A stretch of DNA of 64,000 bases from NCBI GenBank assembly GCA_947471745.1, contig CANJKZ010000463.1, forward strand, positions 196,001-260,000, in the 5' to 3' direction. Origin of the DNA: Closterium sp. Naga37s-1 (Eukaryota; Streptophyta; Zygnematophyceae; Desmidiales; Closteriaceae). Shown here one piece after another: positions 23,001 through 34,100 of this stretch; position 1 is the stretch's first letter, and each line of letters opens with the position of its first letter. A program made the translations under genes and the position numbers. The notes beneath the pieces were generated by a model. The model was not told the origin of the DNA, did not search any database, and worked only from the letters and a program-made list of their open reading frames with translations.

Positions 23001-25148
23001 AACTTCGCGGGGAGTGGGAGTTAGCTGCTGCGCAGGAGTCGGTGAAGTATTGTCGATGTGTGGCGATGTCGTTGAAGAACTAGCGACTGGTGTTGTAAGT
23101 GTTGTTGGTGTTGCCGATGTTTCTGCTGCTGCCGATGTTGTTTCTACTGCTGTCGATGTTGTTTCTGCTGCTGCCGAGTGTTGAATCGTTGCTAATGCTT
23201 TTGTTCGTTCTACTTCAGGGATGGTGTGCGAGTACCAGAAGCCTTCTGGACTGAAATCAGGGTCAAGATCTGGTGGGTGCGTCCAGGGGGCGAAGTTGAC
23301 AATGGCGTCGCTGTCGGCCGTTCCTAGGTCTGGTACGAAGTCGAGGACGAATACGTTATTTTTCAGTACTGCTTTGCCGATGTAGAGTCCTCCTCTACCG
23401 TGGAAGAGCTTGAACTCCTGTGTGGTGCTGTCTGCTTCAAGATGGATCCCCTTCGCCATTAGTTGGCTGACGCTTAGTAAGTTGTAGCCGAGTCCCTCTG
23501 CTATTAAAACCTTTGACATTTGCAGTATAACGATTGTTTCTCGTGACTGAAGTTGCACTACGCCTTGTCGTCGTGTGCGCAGGTTCTGATTGTTGGCGAC
23601 GGTGATGACAACCTCGCGTTGAAGTTGGTGTTCACGTTGAACGAAACGTCCTGAAGAACACATGTGCTGTCCACAGCAGCTGTCCAAGAACCACGTATCT
23701 TTTCCGGACGGCTCGCTTTGAGCGATAGCTGCATACGTCGGATTTGGTTGAAGTGACTCCCGGCGAGGCGTGCTGTTGTCGAGTTGCTCTTCCGGTGAGT
23801 AATATGGTGGTGACTCTGTGATGCAGGAGTCAGTCAGTCGTGTCATGCAACTGACGATGTTTCTTGTTCCTTGCGCAGGTTGTCCCGTCGATGTCGTTGA
23901 AGTTTGTACTTGAGAAGTCGAGCTCGCTTGCGTTGAGGCAACTTGACTGCTTGGAGGCCGAAACTGCCGCTGCGTTGGTACTGATTGTTGTCGGTTAGGG
24001 CAGTGTGAGCGAGGATGCCCTGACATCTTGCAAAGGTGACAGAACGGAGGTACTGATTTCGGTTGATGCCGATTGTTGTTGTTGTAGCGTCGTTGAGTGT
24101 GGAATGCAAATTCGGGCACTAATGCCTTCTTCTTGTGTCGTTCCTCTTGCAGGTCCATATCTTGCTGCTCAGCATGGATTTCGGCGCAGAGTGCTGCTTC
24201 TGATATCTTTCCATGCGCTCGGAGTATGGCGCGGGTGGAGCGCCACTGAGGACCGAGGCCGCCGATGATGACTGTGACGAAGGCGTCTTCTGAAATCGAC
24301 CCTCCGCATCGAAGGAGTTTGTCGCGCAATTCGCGACAACGGCTGATATACGCCATCCCCTTTTCGCCTGGTTTCATTTCGACTGTCGTCAGTTGCGCCA
24401 TTAACCGACTTTGGTTTACACTGTCTGTTGCTTGATACAGGTTCTTCAGGTGGTTGTACGCGAGCTTTGCAGAGTTGCCGTATCCCCGGTAAGACCGTAT
24501 ATTCTGCTGCTGATTCGGAGTGATGTTTCTCAGTAGGATTGTGTACGCCATCATTGACTGATACGTGTATTGCTGCTTGTCGTACTGTGTGCCGTGTGTT
24601 GGATATGGCAGGGACCCGTCGAAGAAGCCAAGGATCTGCGCGCCTTCCATCATTAGCTCGAACTCGAATGACCAGGTAAAGAAGTCTTTTCCGTCGAAAG
24701 GCTTTGTCGTTTGCAGTTTTAAGACGTGCGCAAACTGCGACTGAACTTGAAGTGCATCCAGTGTCCTTTCTTGTCCAGATGCAGGCTGCGGGTATGGCAT
24801 AAAGCTGACGGAGCCACGCTGGGGCTCGTACGGAGCAAAGGTAGGCCGTTGCTGTTGATTTCCACGTGCGTAGGATGAGCCATCTAGGCTCATCGGTGTT
24901 GCGTTGTTGCTGTTGTTTGACTGTGCAGGTGCCCCTTGCTGGTGTTGTTCGTAGAAGGACATGAAGGAGAAGAACTTCTCCATCATGTCTGGATCGAAGG
25001 CCGCAGCTTGATTTGCGGGAGTTTCTGAAGACGATGCCCTTGGTCTTGTTGCCGTACCCTCCTCTGTCTGCACGCCAGAGGCAGGAGGTGGAGTAGGAGT
25101 AGTGCCAGGAGAGCCGTTAGAGGAGCTTCTCTCCTTCTGCGTTGCCAT
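20010..25148 (-). pseudogene. copia A2 gag-pol, two nonsense codons
   Basis: 1,713 codons in one frame from the ATG at 25,148 to a TGA at 20,010-20,012 that lies inside the 3' LTR. Domain order is as in A1, extended by RT (YVDDLLF), RNase H (VDADHAG, then SSAEAEY) and a short tail. Two in-frame stops: TAG at 21,393-21,395 (Trp in B) and TGA at 20,205-20,207 (Arg in B, in the KHIAL-R-YFF motif). Everything else in the frame is open, so damage is slight. Differences from A1 in the shared part are one or two bases. Confidence 0.92.
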
Positions 25149-25209
25149 GTCTTGAGATGTCGTAGATATCTTGATCGTAGTTGAATTTGTCCTGACTGCT
25201 CTCATACCA

Positions 25210-25648
25210 TGTTGGGCTGAAAAGGCCCTTAGGATCTTTACAGGACAGGATTCAAGAGTAGGGTGATGTAGTAGCGGAAGCGTTTAATAAAGACTTGTTG
25301 AACCACCTTGTACTGGTTTGTGAGAACAAAGTAAGTTGATGATAACAAAGAGATACAAGCTTTTATATGATTACAGGGAATATGAAAGGTTCTATTTTAA
25401 CTGTTTTGCTGTTGCGGTTCGATACAGTGCCGACTCGGGTAACTGCTCTGTAACGAGTCAGTTATATGTCCTTGCTGTCGCACTGTACATTTCGTCAGGT
25501 CAAAGGTCGCTGACCTTTGACTTTCGCGTAACCTCCAGCAGTTGTTCAACCTCCGAGGGTTGACTCACCGATGTTTCGATACAATCTGCTTCGCTTCTGT
25601 CTTGGTGTTTCGACACGACAGAGGCGCTTAAATCAGTTGTTTCCAACA
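25210..25648 (-). repeat. 5' LTR of A2 (439 bp)
   Basis: TGTTGG...CCAACA; identical by eye to 4,491-4,929. Confidence 0.93.
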
Positions 25649-25653
25649 ATTAC

Positions 25654-25722
25654 AAGCGCCCCCCCCCTAAAAAAAATGAATTTATTATAAGCGCATATGC
25701 GCTACTATCCGGGGTATTACGG
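25654..25722 (-). mobile_element. P2 terminal inverted repeat (second copy)
   Basis: The end ...ATTACGG is followed by TA (25,723-25,724). Together with 17,285-18,075 it makes one transposon interrupted by A2, with ATTAC duplicated. Confidence 0.87.
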
Positions 25723-25808
25723 TATATTCTTCGCTCAAATCCTTCGCTCATTGTATTCTTGTCTAGATAGTGCAATCCTCGCTCGATCACTCAATTGCAC
25801 TCATAACA
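25723..25808 (+). repeat. Gypsy-LTR remnant (second copy)
   Basis: Duplicate of 5,003-5,088. Confidence 0.5.
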
Positions 25809-26014
25809 TGAAGTCAAGAATAACAATTGTCTCATACAGCACATAAATAATTGCTACTTCGCATGCCACTTAGGGGCCAAAACCAATCTAGGGGCCTGTT
25901 CTCTACTCATCAACACATTGAGCAGCACATGTATAACTTTCAATATGCTACTTATTTGCATCCTGTGATCAGGACGATGGTGTCACCAAACAGCAATGTC
26001 AGGCTTGTTCAACG

Positions 26015-27059
26015 CTAGCTGGAGCTACGTTCCAGCTGTGCAGCTACGTTCTTCACGGCAGCTTCAACGTCGGCAGCTTTGGGAACCTCAACCTCAATGG
26101 TGACGTTGGAGTAGCAGCACCACCGGATGACACTTAATGTGACGCCAACGAGGAACACCAGAATGGAGATGGCAATGAGCAGCCACTTCCACCACACAAG
26201 AGGAGGGCATGACATAGGGCATTGGTAACCAGTGTACACTTTACCTGGTGGTGGTTCATCATACAAGAGGCGAAAGGGAGGGAAAACAGGAGAATTTCGA
26301 ACGAATAGTGAGTGTGTTTTTATCGATTGAGATGCCACGCAGTATAAAGCAGTTGGGTGCAAGCAGCATAAATGGGTCACCACAGGCCTCAATCAACGCC
26401 CACTATTAGAAATGAATTTGTGATACGAGCCAGTATCACCAGTTCTTCTTACCCAATGACAGATATAGAAGGAGGGATTAAGAAAGACGTACCAGTGGAA
26501 CCAGTGGTGGCGTTGGTCACATCAGCCCAACTTGGCTGAAAGTTGAACCTGCAGCTGCCTTTTGAGGTTACGCACGACTGCAGTGCGTTAATTTTGAAAA
26601 TCGAAGGCCGTGTCAGGCAATGTTGATGATGAGGTTGATGAGGTCCATAGAGGTCCAGTGCGGTCCATATGCATGCATGGAAAGAATAGGGGTAATGCGA
26701 AGGGGGGAGGAGCAATAAGGCAATCGGAAGTTGCGTCTTGAGCAAAGAGCAAAGAGGAATGAGCAATTCACGCCTCTTCCGATGAAAGAATTTATTATCC
26801 ATCTTGCAGGGGAAACAAGAACGCGCAGAAGAGTGTTCGTGGCGTTTCTCATACAAATATGCGTCGTTTCGAAGTGACATACCGCGCATCCATCGTAGCA
26901 GGCCCTAACGACGCCGGAGGCGTTCGTACACGGCGTATTACAGTCGTAGTACGTAACGGTCTTCTTAGAGGAAGCTGCTACGCTGCAGTGAGCTAAGACT
27001 GTGAAAATAGCAGCAACCACTAATACTTGGCTCCTCATTGTGGGGGAAGTAAACGACAT
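26015..27059 (-). CDS. Gene 1b: Cys-rich single-pass membrane protein, three exons
   Basis: Second tandem copy of gene 1. Exons 26,883-27,059, 26,493-26,577 and 26,015-26,244; the predicted 163-residue protein is identical to gene 1a, and I see no difference in the introns. The nearest difference is a T/G change upstream (about 27,464). Both copies keep the 5' flank, so both may be expressed. The family features (signal peptide, six-Cys ectodomain, FQPxW, WW motif, one membrane helix) are described at gene 1a. Function is unknown. The exon model rests on splice motifs and paralogue comparison only. Confidence 0.72.
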
Positions 27060-27858
27060 GACTTCGAGAGTGACAGTTGGTGATCAATAAGTCTGAAGAA
27101 GTTGAATTGCTGGTACGAAACCTGATAGATAAATTACTGAGAACGCTGAGAATAATAAGAAAAGGCAAAGACCGCTTGTGGTAGACTCCGGTGTGGATGC
27201 TAGATATAGCCAGTCCCAGCCTAGAGAACCACATCGCCCTGATGGGTCTCTCCGCGTCGCAACGCAGCGGAGCCGCGGGCAGGAACTACAAAGTCGGCGC
27301 TCACCTCATCCTTACGAAAGACTCCTCATCCTTATCATCCCGTCGAGCCTCGGACCCGCTAAAAACGAGTCAACTTGCGACGTGTGGCCCGTGTATGGGT
27401 TGTGCTGGCGCTCGGCGGGCAGGAGAAAACTCAGAAAATTCAGCAGGAAAAACGTCGAAACCAAGAATGGGCCCTTCATTGGTGTGTAGCCTCTGCCTGC
27501 CGCATCTGTGATCGCGTGCCGTGTGAGGCGGTTTTGGAAACAGAAATAATTGTGTGTAGATAATTGTGGGTGTGAAGGGCAGAAAGTGAGCGAGCTACCA
27601 GAGACTTGCATTTGAGTCATGGCAAGGTGCCGCGAAAGTCAAAATGCCGTTACTTGTGTTACTGCACGGTTACACCTGGACTGTCCATTCCACGCATATC
27701 TTTTCATCATGCTAAAGCAATTTTTCATCATACTAACCCTGCTGATTACAAGCCCAAACATACGGTACATTTCATCAACATTGCCTACATTCTCAACTTC
27801 AATGGGCTCTCAAGTGATACTTATCTGCATAGGACGATGGTGTCACCAAACAGAAATG
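27060..27858. other. 5' flank of gene 1b and 3' flank of gene 2
   Basis: Duplicate of 6,340-7,138. It holds the family-type upstream block and, near 27,830-27,858, the GATGGTGTCACCAAACAG block that follows each family gene. No coding sequence supported. Confidence 0.5.
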
Positions 27859-28272
27859 TCATGCTTGTTCAACGTCAGCAGCTTTGGCCTTGGCAGCCTC
27901 AACGGTCGTGTTGGAGGTGCGCCTCCGGTAGATGATGAAAGCGATGCCAAGGACGACCAACAGAATGGCAATAGCAATGATCATCCCGACCCACCACGGA
28001 AACCCCGCATCGCATTTATTGCACGGGTACCCCTGGTACTTACCTGGTAATTGATTTAAGAAGCAAAGGGGAGGAAGAACAGGAGATTGTCAAACGCAAA
28101 GTCAGTGTGTTCCTAATCTTAAAACGTCAAGATGAATAAAGCAGTTGGGTGCAACCAGCACTAGCGGGTCACCACCACAGGCCTCTATCAAGGTCCACTA
28201 AACGAAAATTATCCCGAACAACCCAGAGATCGAAAAAAAGGGTTGAGAAAAGGGAAAATATTTCAATGGTAA

Positions 28273-28430
28273 CTTACATGGGGCACTATAACGCGTACGG
28301 TAACGATTTCAACACGTTTGGTAACTCCGCTAACGCGTTTGGTAACTCACATAACACGTTTGGTAACTCGCTTAACGCGTATGGTAACTATACACTAGCA
28401 GCCCATCACGCGAATGGTAACTACATGAAA
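28273..28430 (+). repeat. 21-bp minisatellite in the left TIR of M
   Basis: Units of the type GGTAACTCGCTTAACGCGTTT, about seven, degenerate. The same array lies inverted at 39,551-39,670. Confidence 0.85.
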
Positions 28431-28736
28431 CTCCCGCCGAAATGATCCTGACAAAAAGGAATTTATCAATTGTGAAAGCGTTTACGCACAGTTTTATCGT
28501 TTTTGAACAAGTCCCGCCGCGACTTTGAAGGACCTCGTTTGTTATATTACCATGGACCGAAAAGTTTCAGAGGCGTTTTATATATATATGTAGCTAGTAC
28601 AAAGACGGTTAAAATCATAATTTTGATAGCATCATTGCGAACTTGCAAAATGATAAAAAAATTATTTCCCGAAAGAACCTCAGGGCTTTACTTTTTGTAA
28701 TAACTGCAACGTTGGAGAATTTTTGCATGGGGAAAA

Positions 28737-28862
28737 TGTCAGATTTATATGACAGAGCTACTGTAGGCTATAGTGGGGTAGCACATATGGGGTACAGTTT
28801 TCTAGGGTTTGCATTTTTGTACCCAACTTTCCCTTAGTCATTTCATTCCTTGTTTCTTCTCA
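28737..28862 (+). repeat. 5' LTR of C2 (126 bp)
   Basis: TGTCAG...CTCA ends. Contains TAGGCTATAGTGGGGTA at 28,764-28,780, a core shared with the LTRs of D, E and F and a candidate promoter element. Confidence 0.93.
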
Positions 28863-28899
28863 TGGTATCGAGCAGGTTCCCTCGTGGGAACTGTTCCTA

Positions 28900-29777
28900 G
28901 GGCCCACCGTTTTTTTTCCTGCCCGGAGCGCACTCAGCCCCTGCCCGAGTCGCGCTCCCCTCTCTCGCGCCGCCCTAGCGGCCCCTTCGCGCCGCCCTCG
29001 CGGCCCCTTCGAGCCGCCCTCGCGGCTCTGTCGCCCCACCCTAGCGACCCCGCGGCCCCACCCTCGCGGCGCCGGCCGCCTCCCTTCGCGGCCCCGATCC
29101 GCCGCCCTCGCGCCCCCCCCCCTACTCCGCCGCCCTTCGCGGCCCCCGATCCGCCGCCCTCGCGGCCCCGATCCGCCGCCCTCGCGGCCCCGCTCCGCCG
29201 CCCTCGCGGCCCCGATCCGCCGCCCTTCGCGGCCCCGATCCGCCGCCCTCGCGGCCCCTACTCCGCCGCCCTCGCGGCCCCTACTCCGCCGCCCTCGCGG
29301 CCCCGATCCGCCGCCCTCGCGGCCCCGATCCGCCGCCCTAGCGGCCCCGGCCCCTGCTCCTACGGCCCCGGCGCCTGCTCCTACGGCCCCCGCGCCTACT
29401 CCTACGAGCAGCCCAGCCGCCGAGCCGCCCAGCAACCGAGCCGCCCAGCCGCTGAGCCGCCGAGCCGCCCAGCAACCGAGCCCCCCAGCCGCCGAGCCGC
29501 CCAGCAGCCGAGCCGCCCAGCAGCCGAGCCGCCCAGCCGCCGATACGCCCAGCAGCCGAGCCGCCCAGCAGCCGAGCCGCCCAGCCGCCGAGCCGCCCAG
29601 CAGCCGAGCCGCCCAGCAGCCGAGCAGCCGAGCCGCCCAGCAGCCGAGCCGCCCAGCCGTCGAGTCGCCGAGTTGCCCTGCAGCCGAGCCGCCCGAGCCG
29701 CCCTGTCCGGTAAGAGCAGCGCCTCTCTCACAGCACTGCCCTCACCCTACTGTTTGCACTGCTAGTCTACTGCTGTC
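28900..29777 (+). repeat. GC-rich tandem-repeat leader of C2
   Basis: Between primer site and gag. Two arrays: CCGCCCTCGCGGCCCCGAT-type units (about 28,970-29,350) and GAGCCGCCCAGCAGCC-type units (about 29,400-29,690). All frames tend to be open, which is a composition effect, so I do not call a protein. Confidence 0.8.
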
Positions 29778-30803
29778 ATGGCTACCCCTAGTGTCCTCGC
29801 TTTTGACGCTGAGGGTCGGGCCATTGACTTTGAAGTCTGGATAGATGACCTGCAGCTTTTCTTACAGTGCGATAGGGCAGACGGCCTCTCCCTCTTTGAC
29901 CTCACTTCTGGTGCCTCTCCTGCCCCCGCTGCTGATGCTGACGCCACTGTTCGCTCACAGTGGGCCACGCGCGATGCTGCTGCACGTCTTGCTGTGCGTC
30001 GCCACCTACCTACCTCTGAGCGTGCGCACTTTAGCCAGTAGAAGAGTGCTCAGACCTTGTACGACGCTGTAGTTGCACGCTACTCCTCCCCTGCCACTGC
30101 TGCACTGAGCCGCCTCATGCTACCGTACCTCTTCCCTGACCTTGCTGCCTTTCCCACAGTCGCTGACCTCATTACGCACCTCCGCACTAGTGACACTCGC
30201 TACCGCGCTGCGCTTCCTGCTGAGTTCTGCGCCAAGAACCCCCCCCCCATGTACATCACCCTTTACTACATAGTCACCCGTCTCCCTGACTCCCTTCGCG
30301 TAGTCAGGGACCACTTCCTCTCGGTTTGCCCCACCACTCTCACCGTTGACCTCCTCGAGAAGGCCCTCCTAGCAGCAGAAAAGAGCATAGTCGCTGTAGG
30401 AGCCTCTCGTGGTGACCCTCGCACCCCCATCTTTGAGGGGTGTTCCCCCTCCCCTCTTTTGCCCTCTGTTGCCTCTGTTGCTGCGGCCGACCTCGCTGGT
30501 TTGGATTCGGTTGGGGCAGCGTCTACCCCTAGCGGGAGACGCCGCCCTGGCAAGGGCAAGGGGGGCAGGGGCGCTGGAGGAGATAGCGGGGGCGGTGGAG
30601 GCGGCGGTGGAGGCGGTGGAGGAGGTGGGGGTGGCGGTGGGGGTGGTGGCGGGGGTGGAGGTGTAGGTGGCGGCAGTGGAGGCGCAGGCGGCAGCGGCGG
30701 TGGCGGAGGGAGCGGAGGTGGCGGCGGTGGAGGAGGAGGCGGCGGAGGAGGTGGAGCTGGTCGGGGTGGCGCTGCGCAGAGGGTCGGCTCCGGTGGTGGT
30801 CAG

Positions 30804-30847
<44 letters not shown>

Positions 30848-31115
30848 CACTCGTGACGTCCCCTCCCCTCAGCAGCTCCGTGAGTGGTACACTGCACGCC
30901 AGAGGGGTGGGGGTACTGGTCCGTGCACCTACGTCCTGCGCACCGGCGACCGCGCGGGTGAGCAGTGCGGGGGTGCGCACTCCACCCAGCGCTGCTTTGG
31001 CCGCCTGACGGACGCTTGGCGTCACCAGTTCCCTGAGGCCACTGAGATCCCCCGCTGGGGTGAGCTGTCTTTGACCTTGACTTTGATGCTATTCTTGCTG
31101 CCATGTATACTGTGA
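29778..31115 (+). pseudogene. copia C2 gag, nonsense and frameshifted
   Basis: The ATG at 29,778 begins a Gag with a DTW/DDLQL-type N-terminus (here VWIDDLQLF). TAG at 30,039-30,041 interrupts it. The same frame continues from 30,042 through the conserved core (LYDAVVARYSSPATAAL), a poly-Gly tract (about 30,570-30,770), 13 consecutive Gln codons and then CX13CX3HX4C at 30,924-30,995. It ends at 31,115 out of frame with pol, because about 19 bases seen in element E are missing near 31,070. The copy is recent but cannot make full Gag-Pol by itself. Confidence 0.88.
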
Positions 31116-34100
31116 CTATTAGTGATGAGGGTGACTGTTACCGGTGTTTTCCACCCGACCCGGGCATTGAGACTGCTGCTCTAGGTACTGGTGAGGCTGC
31201 TGCTCTAGGTGCTAGCGAGGCTGCTGCTCTAGGTGCGTCTGCTCCCTCAGGTACTGGTGAGTCTGCTCTCTCAGGTTCTGCGTCGGCTTCGGCCTCCCAC
31301 ACCTTCACCCTTGACTCGGGGGCTTCTCGCTCCTTCTTTCGAGACCGCACCACACTCACGCCGCTTGGCCGGCCAGTTGCGGTCTCTCTGGCAGACCCCT
31401 CTGGGGGTCCTGTCCTTGCTCACTTCTCCACTGTCCTCCCGTGTCCGGCGGCCCCCTCTCGCACCCTGTCTGGTCTTTACCTCCCCTCGTTCTCTACGAA
31501 CTTGGTGAGTGGTGCTGACCTACAGGATGCGGGGGTTCACCAGTTCACTCATGCGAGTCAGCGGGTGACCCACTGCACGGACGCTCGGACAGGCCGACAC
31601 CTGGCCACGTTTACACGTCGGCCGAGGTCGAGCCTGTACACACTGACCACTGCGTCTCCCCCAGTCCCTGCGTCTGGTCAGGTAGCTGCGTCGGGTCAGG
31701 TGTTTGCTGCAGCGTCCAGGTCTGGTCCTGAGTCTGCCCCCTGCTCGTGTCGCCTCCTGTCTCACGAGACTCTCCTCTGGCACCACCGCCTTGGTCACCC
31801 CTCCCTGCTTCGTCTCCGGAGCATGGCCTCCCGTGTCCTTGTCTCTGGTCTTCCCCGGTCCCTCCCTCCACTTCCTCCGGGGCCTGGCCCTACCTGCGTC
31901 CCCTGTGTCGAGGGACGACAGCGGGCTACCCCTCACTCCTCCCAGTTTCCTCCGACAGAGGCCCCGCTGCAGACGCTTCACATGGACGTGTGGGGCCCGG
32001 CCCGCGTCCGTGGACAGGGTCACGAGCGCTACTTCCTGCTGGTGGTTGACGACTACTCGCGTTACACCACAGTCTTCCCCTTGCGCAGCAAGGGTGATGT
32101 CACTGAGGTGTTGATCGACTGGATCCGCGCAGCTTGTCTCCAGCTCAGGCGGAGCTTCGGCTCGGACTTTCCTGTTCTGCGTCTGCACTCTGACAGAGGC
32201 GGAGAGTTCTCCTCTGGCCTTCTGCGAGCCTACTGTCGTGCACGAGGCATCCGCCAGACCTTCACGCTTCCGGACTCTCCACAGCAAAATGGGATTGCTG
32301 AGCGCCGCATTGGCATGGTCATGGACGTCGCCCGTACGTCCATGATGCATGCGGCTGCCCCCCATTTTCTGTGGCCGTTTGCGGTTCGGTACGCGGCGCA
32401 TCAGATCAACCTTCAGCCCAGGGTCTTCATGCCGGAGACCTCCCCAGCCTTGCTGTGGACGGGGAAGGTTGGCGATGCGTCTGCGTTCCGTGTCTGGGGA
32501 TCTCGGGCGTTTGTCCGCGACTTGTCTGCGGACAAGCTGTCCCCTCGTGCTGCTCCTTGCGTCTTCCTGGGTTTCCCCCCTGACGCCCCAGGGTGGCAGT
32601 TCTACCACCCCACCTCTCGCCGTGTTCTGTCCTCCCAGGACGTCACGTTTGACGAGTCGGTCCCCTACTACCGCCTCTTCCCCTACCGCACTCCGTCCCT
32701 CCCCCCGCCACCGCTCTTCCTTGTACCAGGTCCCCCCCCGGTAGACCCCCTCCCCCCTCAGGGTCCTGCCCCTTCAGGTGTGTCCCAGGTAGACGCTGTT
32801 GAGCCTGTCGAGGTCGCTGGTGACTCTGGTGCTGCTGAGGGTGCTGAGCCTGGGGGTGCTGACTCTGGGGGTGCTGAGCGTGTGGGTGCTGACTCTGGGG
32901 GTGCTGAGCGTGTGGGTACTACGACTGGGGGTGCTGATCCTGGGGGTGCTGCGTCTGGGGGTGCTGAGCCTGGGGGTGCTACGCCTGGAGGTGCTGAGCC
33001 TGGGGGTGCTGCGTCTGGGGGTGCTGAGCCTGGGGGTACTACGCCTGGAGGTGCTGAGCCTAGGGGTGCTACGCCTGGTGGTGCTGTGCCTGGCGGTTCT
33101 CCGGGTGCTCCTTCTCGCCGGGAGCCACTCTCTCCCCAGGAGCTGCGTGAGTGGTTTGCCCGGCGCTGGAGGCGAGCTGCTGGAGCTGGAGGTGCTGCGG
33201 GTACTGGAGGTTCTGTTGCTGCTGAGAGAGCTGGTGCCACGGGTCCCGGAGGTGCTCGTACTGGGAGTACTGGAGCTGCTGGACCTGCGGGTACTTCTGG
33301 AGCTGGAGTTGCTGCGGGTGTTGGCGCGGAGGCTACTGCTGTCGGTCCTGGAGGCGGTCCTGCTGGGGGTACTACTGGTGCTGCTGGGGGTTCTGGAGCT
33401 GGAGCTGCTACTGGTGCTGGTGCTGCCACTGGGGGTGCTGGTGCTGTCCCTCCTGTGTCTGGAGTCGCCGCGCGGCCTCGGCCGTACTTCGTTCCGCTCC
33501 TTCAGCAGGTTCTTGGTCTCCCGCCTTCTACTGGTCCTCCTCCTCCCTTAGAGTGTCCACAGCCTGTCCCGTCGCAGTTACAGTTACAGCCGGCCTCCCC
33601 ACTGCCTGCTCCGTCTCCCTACACTGGTCCTACTGGAGGTCTTGCTGAGCGTCGTGAGCCTGCGTCTCGCCCTGCGTCGCCTGTCCGTGCTGCTCGCACT
33701 AGTGGTCGCGGTTCGCGTCAGCGTCCTCCTCCTGTCCCTGGCACGCACCGGATGTCTCTGCGTCCGTCCACTGCTCCTCTGCGTGCCCCTTTGCCTTCTC
33801 CTCCTGAGTCTTCTCTTCCTGCTCTTGCCGACCCGGAGTCGGACTCTCTTCGTGCTGCCAGTCCTACTGTCACGCGTCTCCTTGCTACTGTTGTCACTGA
33901 CCCTTCCTTTGAGTCCACTGCTGCGTCTGCCCTAGTTGCTGAGCTCGTCGACTTTGCTGCTCGCTGTTGCCTAGACTACGTCGCCAGTCTTGTTGCTGAG
34001 TCTAAGTCTGTCTGTCCTCCGTCCGTCGGGGGTGAGTGTGACCTTGGCACGGACGTCCTTGAGGACAGGCAGGAGGAGTTCCAGTGCTTGGCCGCTGCTT

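Larger units (their letters stand above)
18076..25648 (-). mobile_element. Ty1/copia element A2, complete with TSD ATTAC
   Basis: Flanked by ATTAC at 18,071-18,075 and 25,649-25,653. The 3' LTR is 18,076-18,219 plus 19,731-20,025 (439 bp once element H is removed). The 5' LTR is 25,210-25,648 and the primer site is 25,198-25,209. About five differences between the LTRs indicate an age older than C2 and D. Confidence 0.95.
11078..31812. repeat. Tandem duplication, second copy (20,735-bp unit)
   Basis: Inferred full unit: it runs from a point inside the 3' LTR of copia B to a point inside the pol of copia C2. Its last 11 kb are directly seen to be duplicated at 1-11,077. The left part (B, P2 fragment, start of A2) has no partner in the window because the first copy begins upstream. 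Confidence 0.75.

Noticed and set aside
31520..32608. Long antisense frame opposite C2 pol, and similar shadows in A, B, D and E
   Set aside because: Composition shadow of the pol frame; no independent start context or domain.
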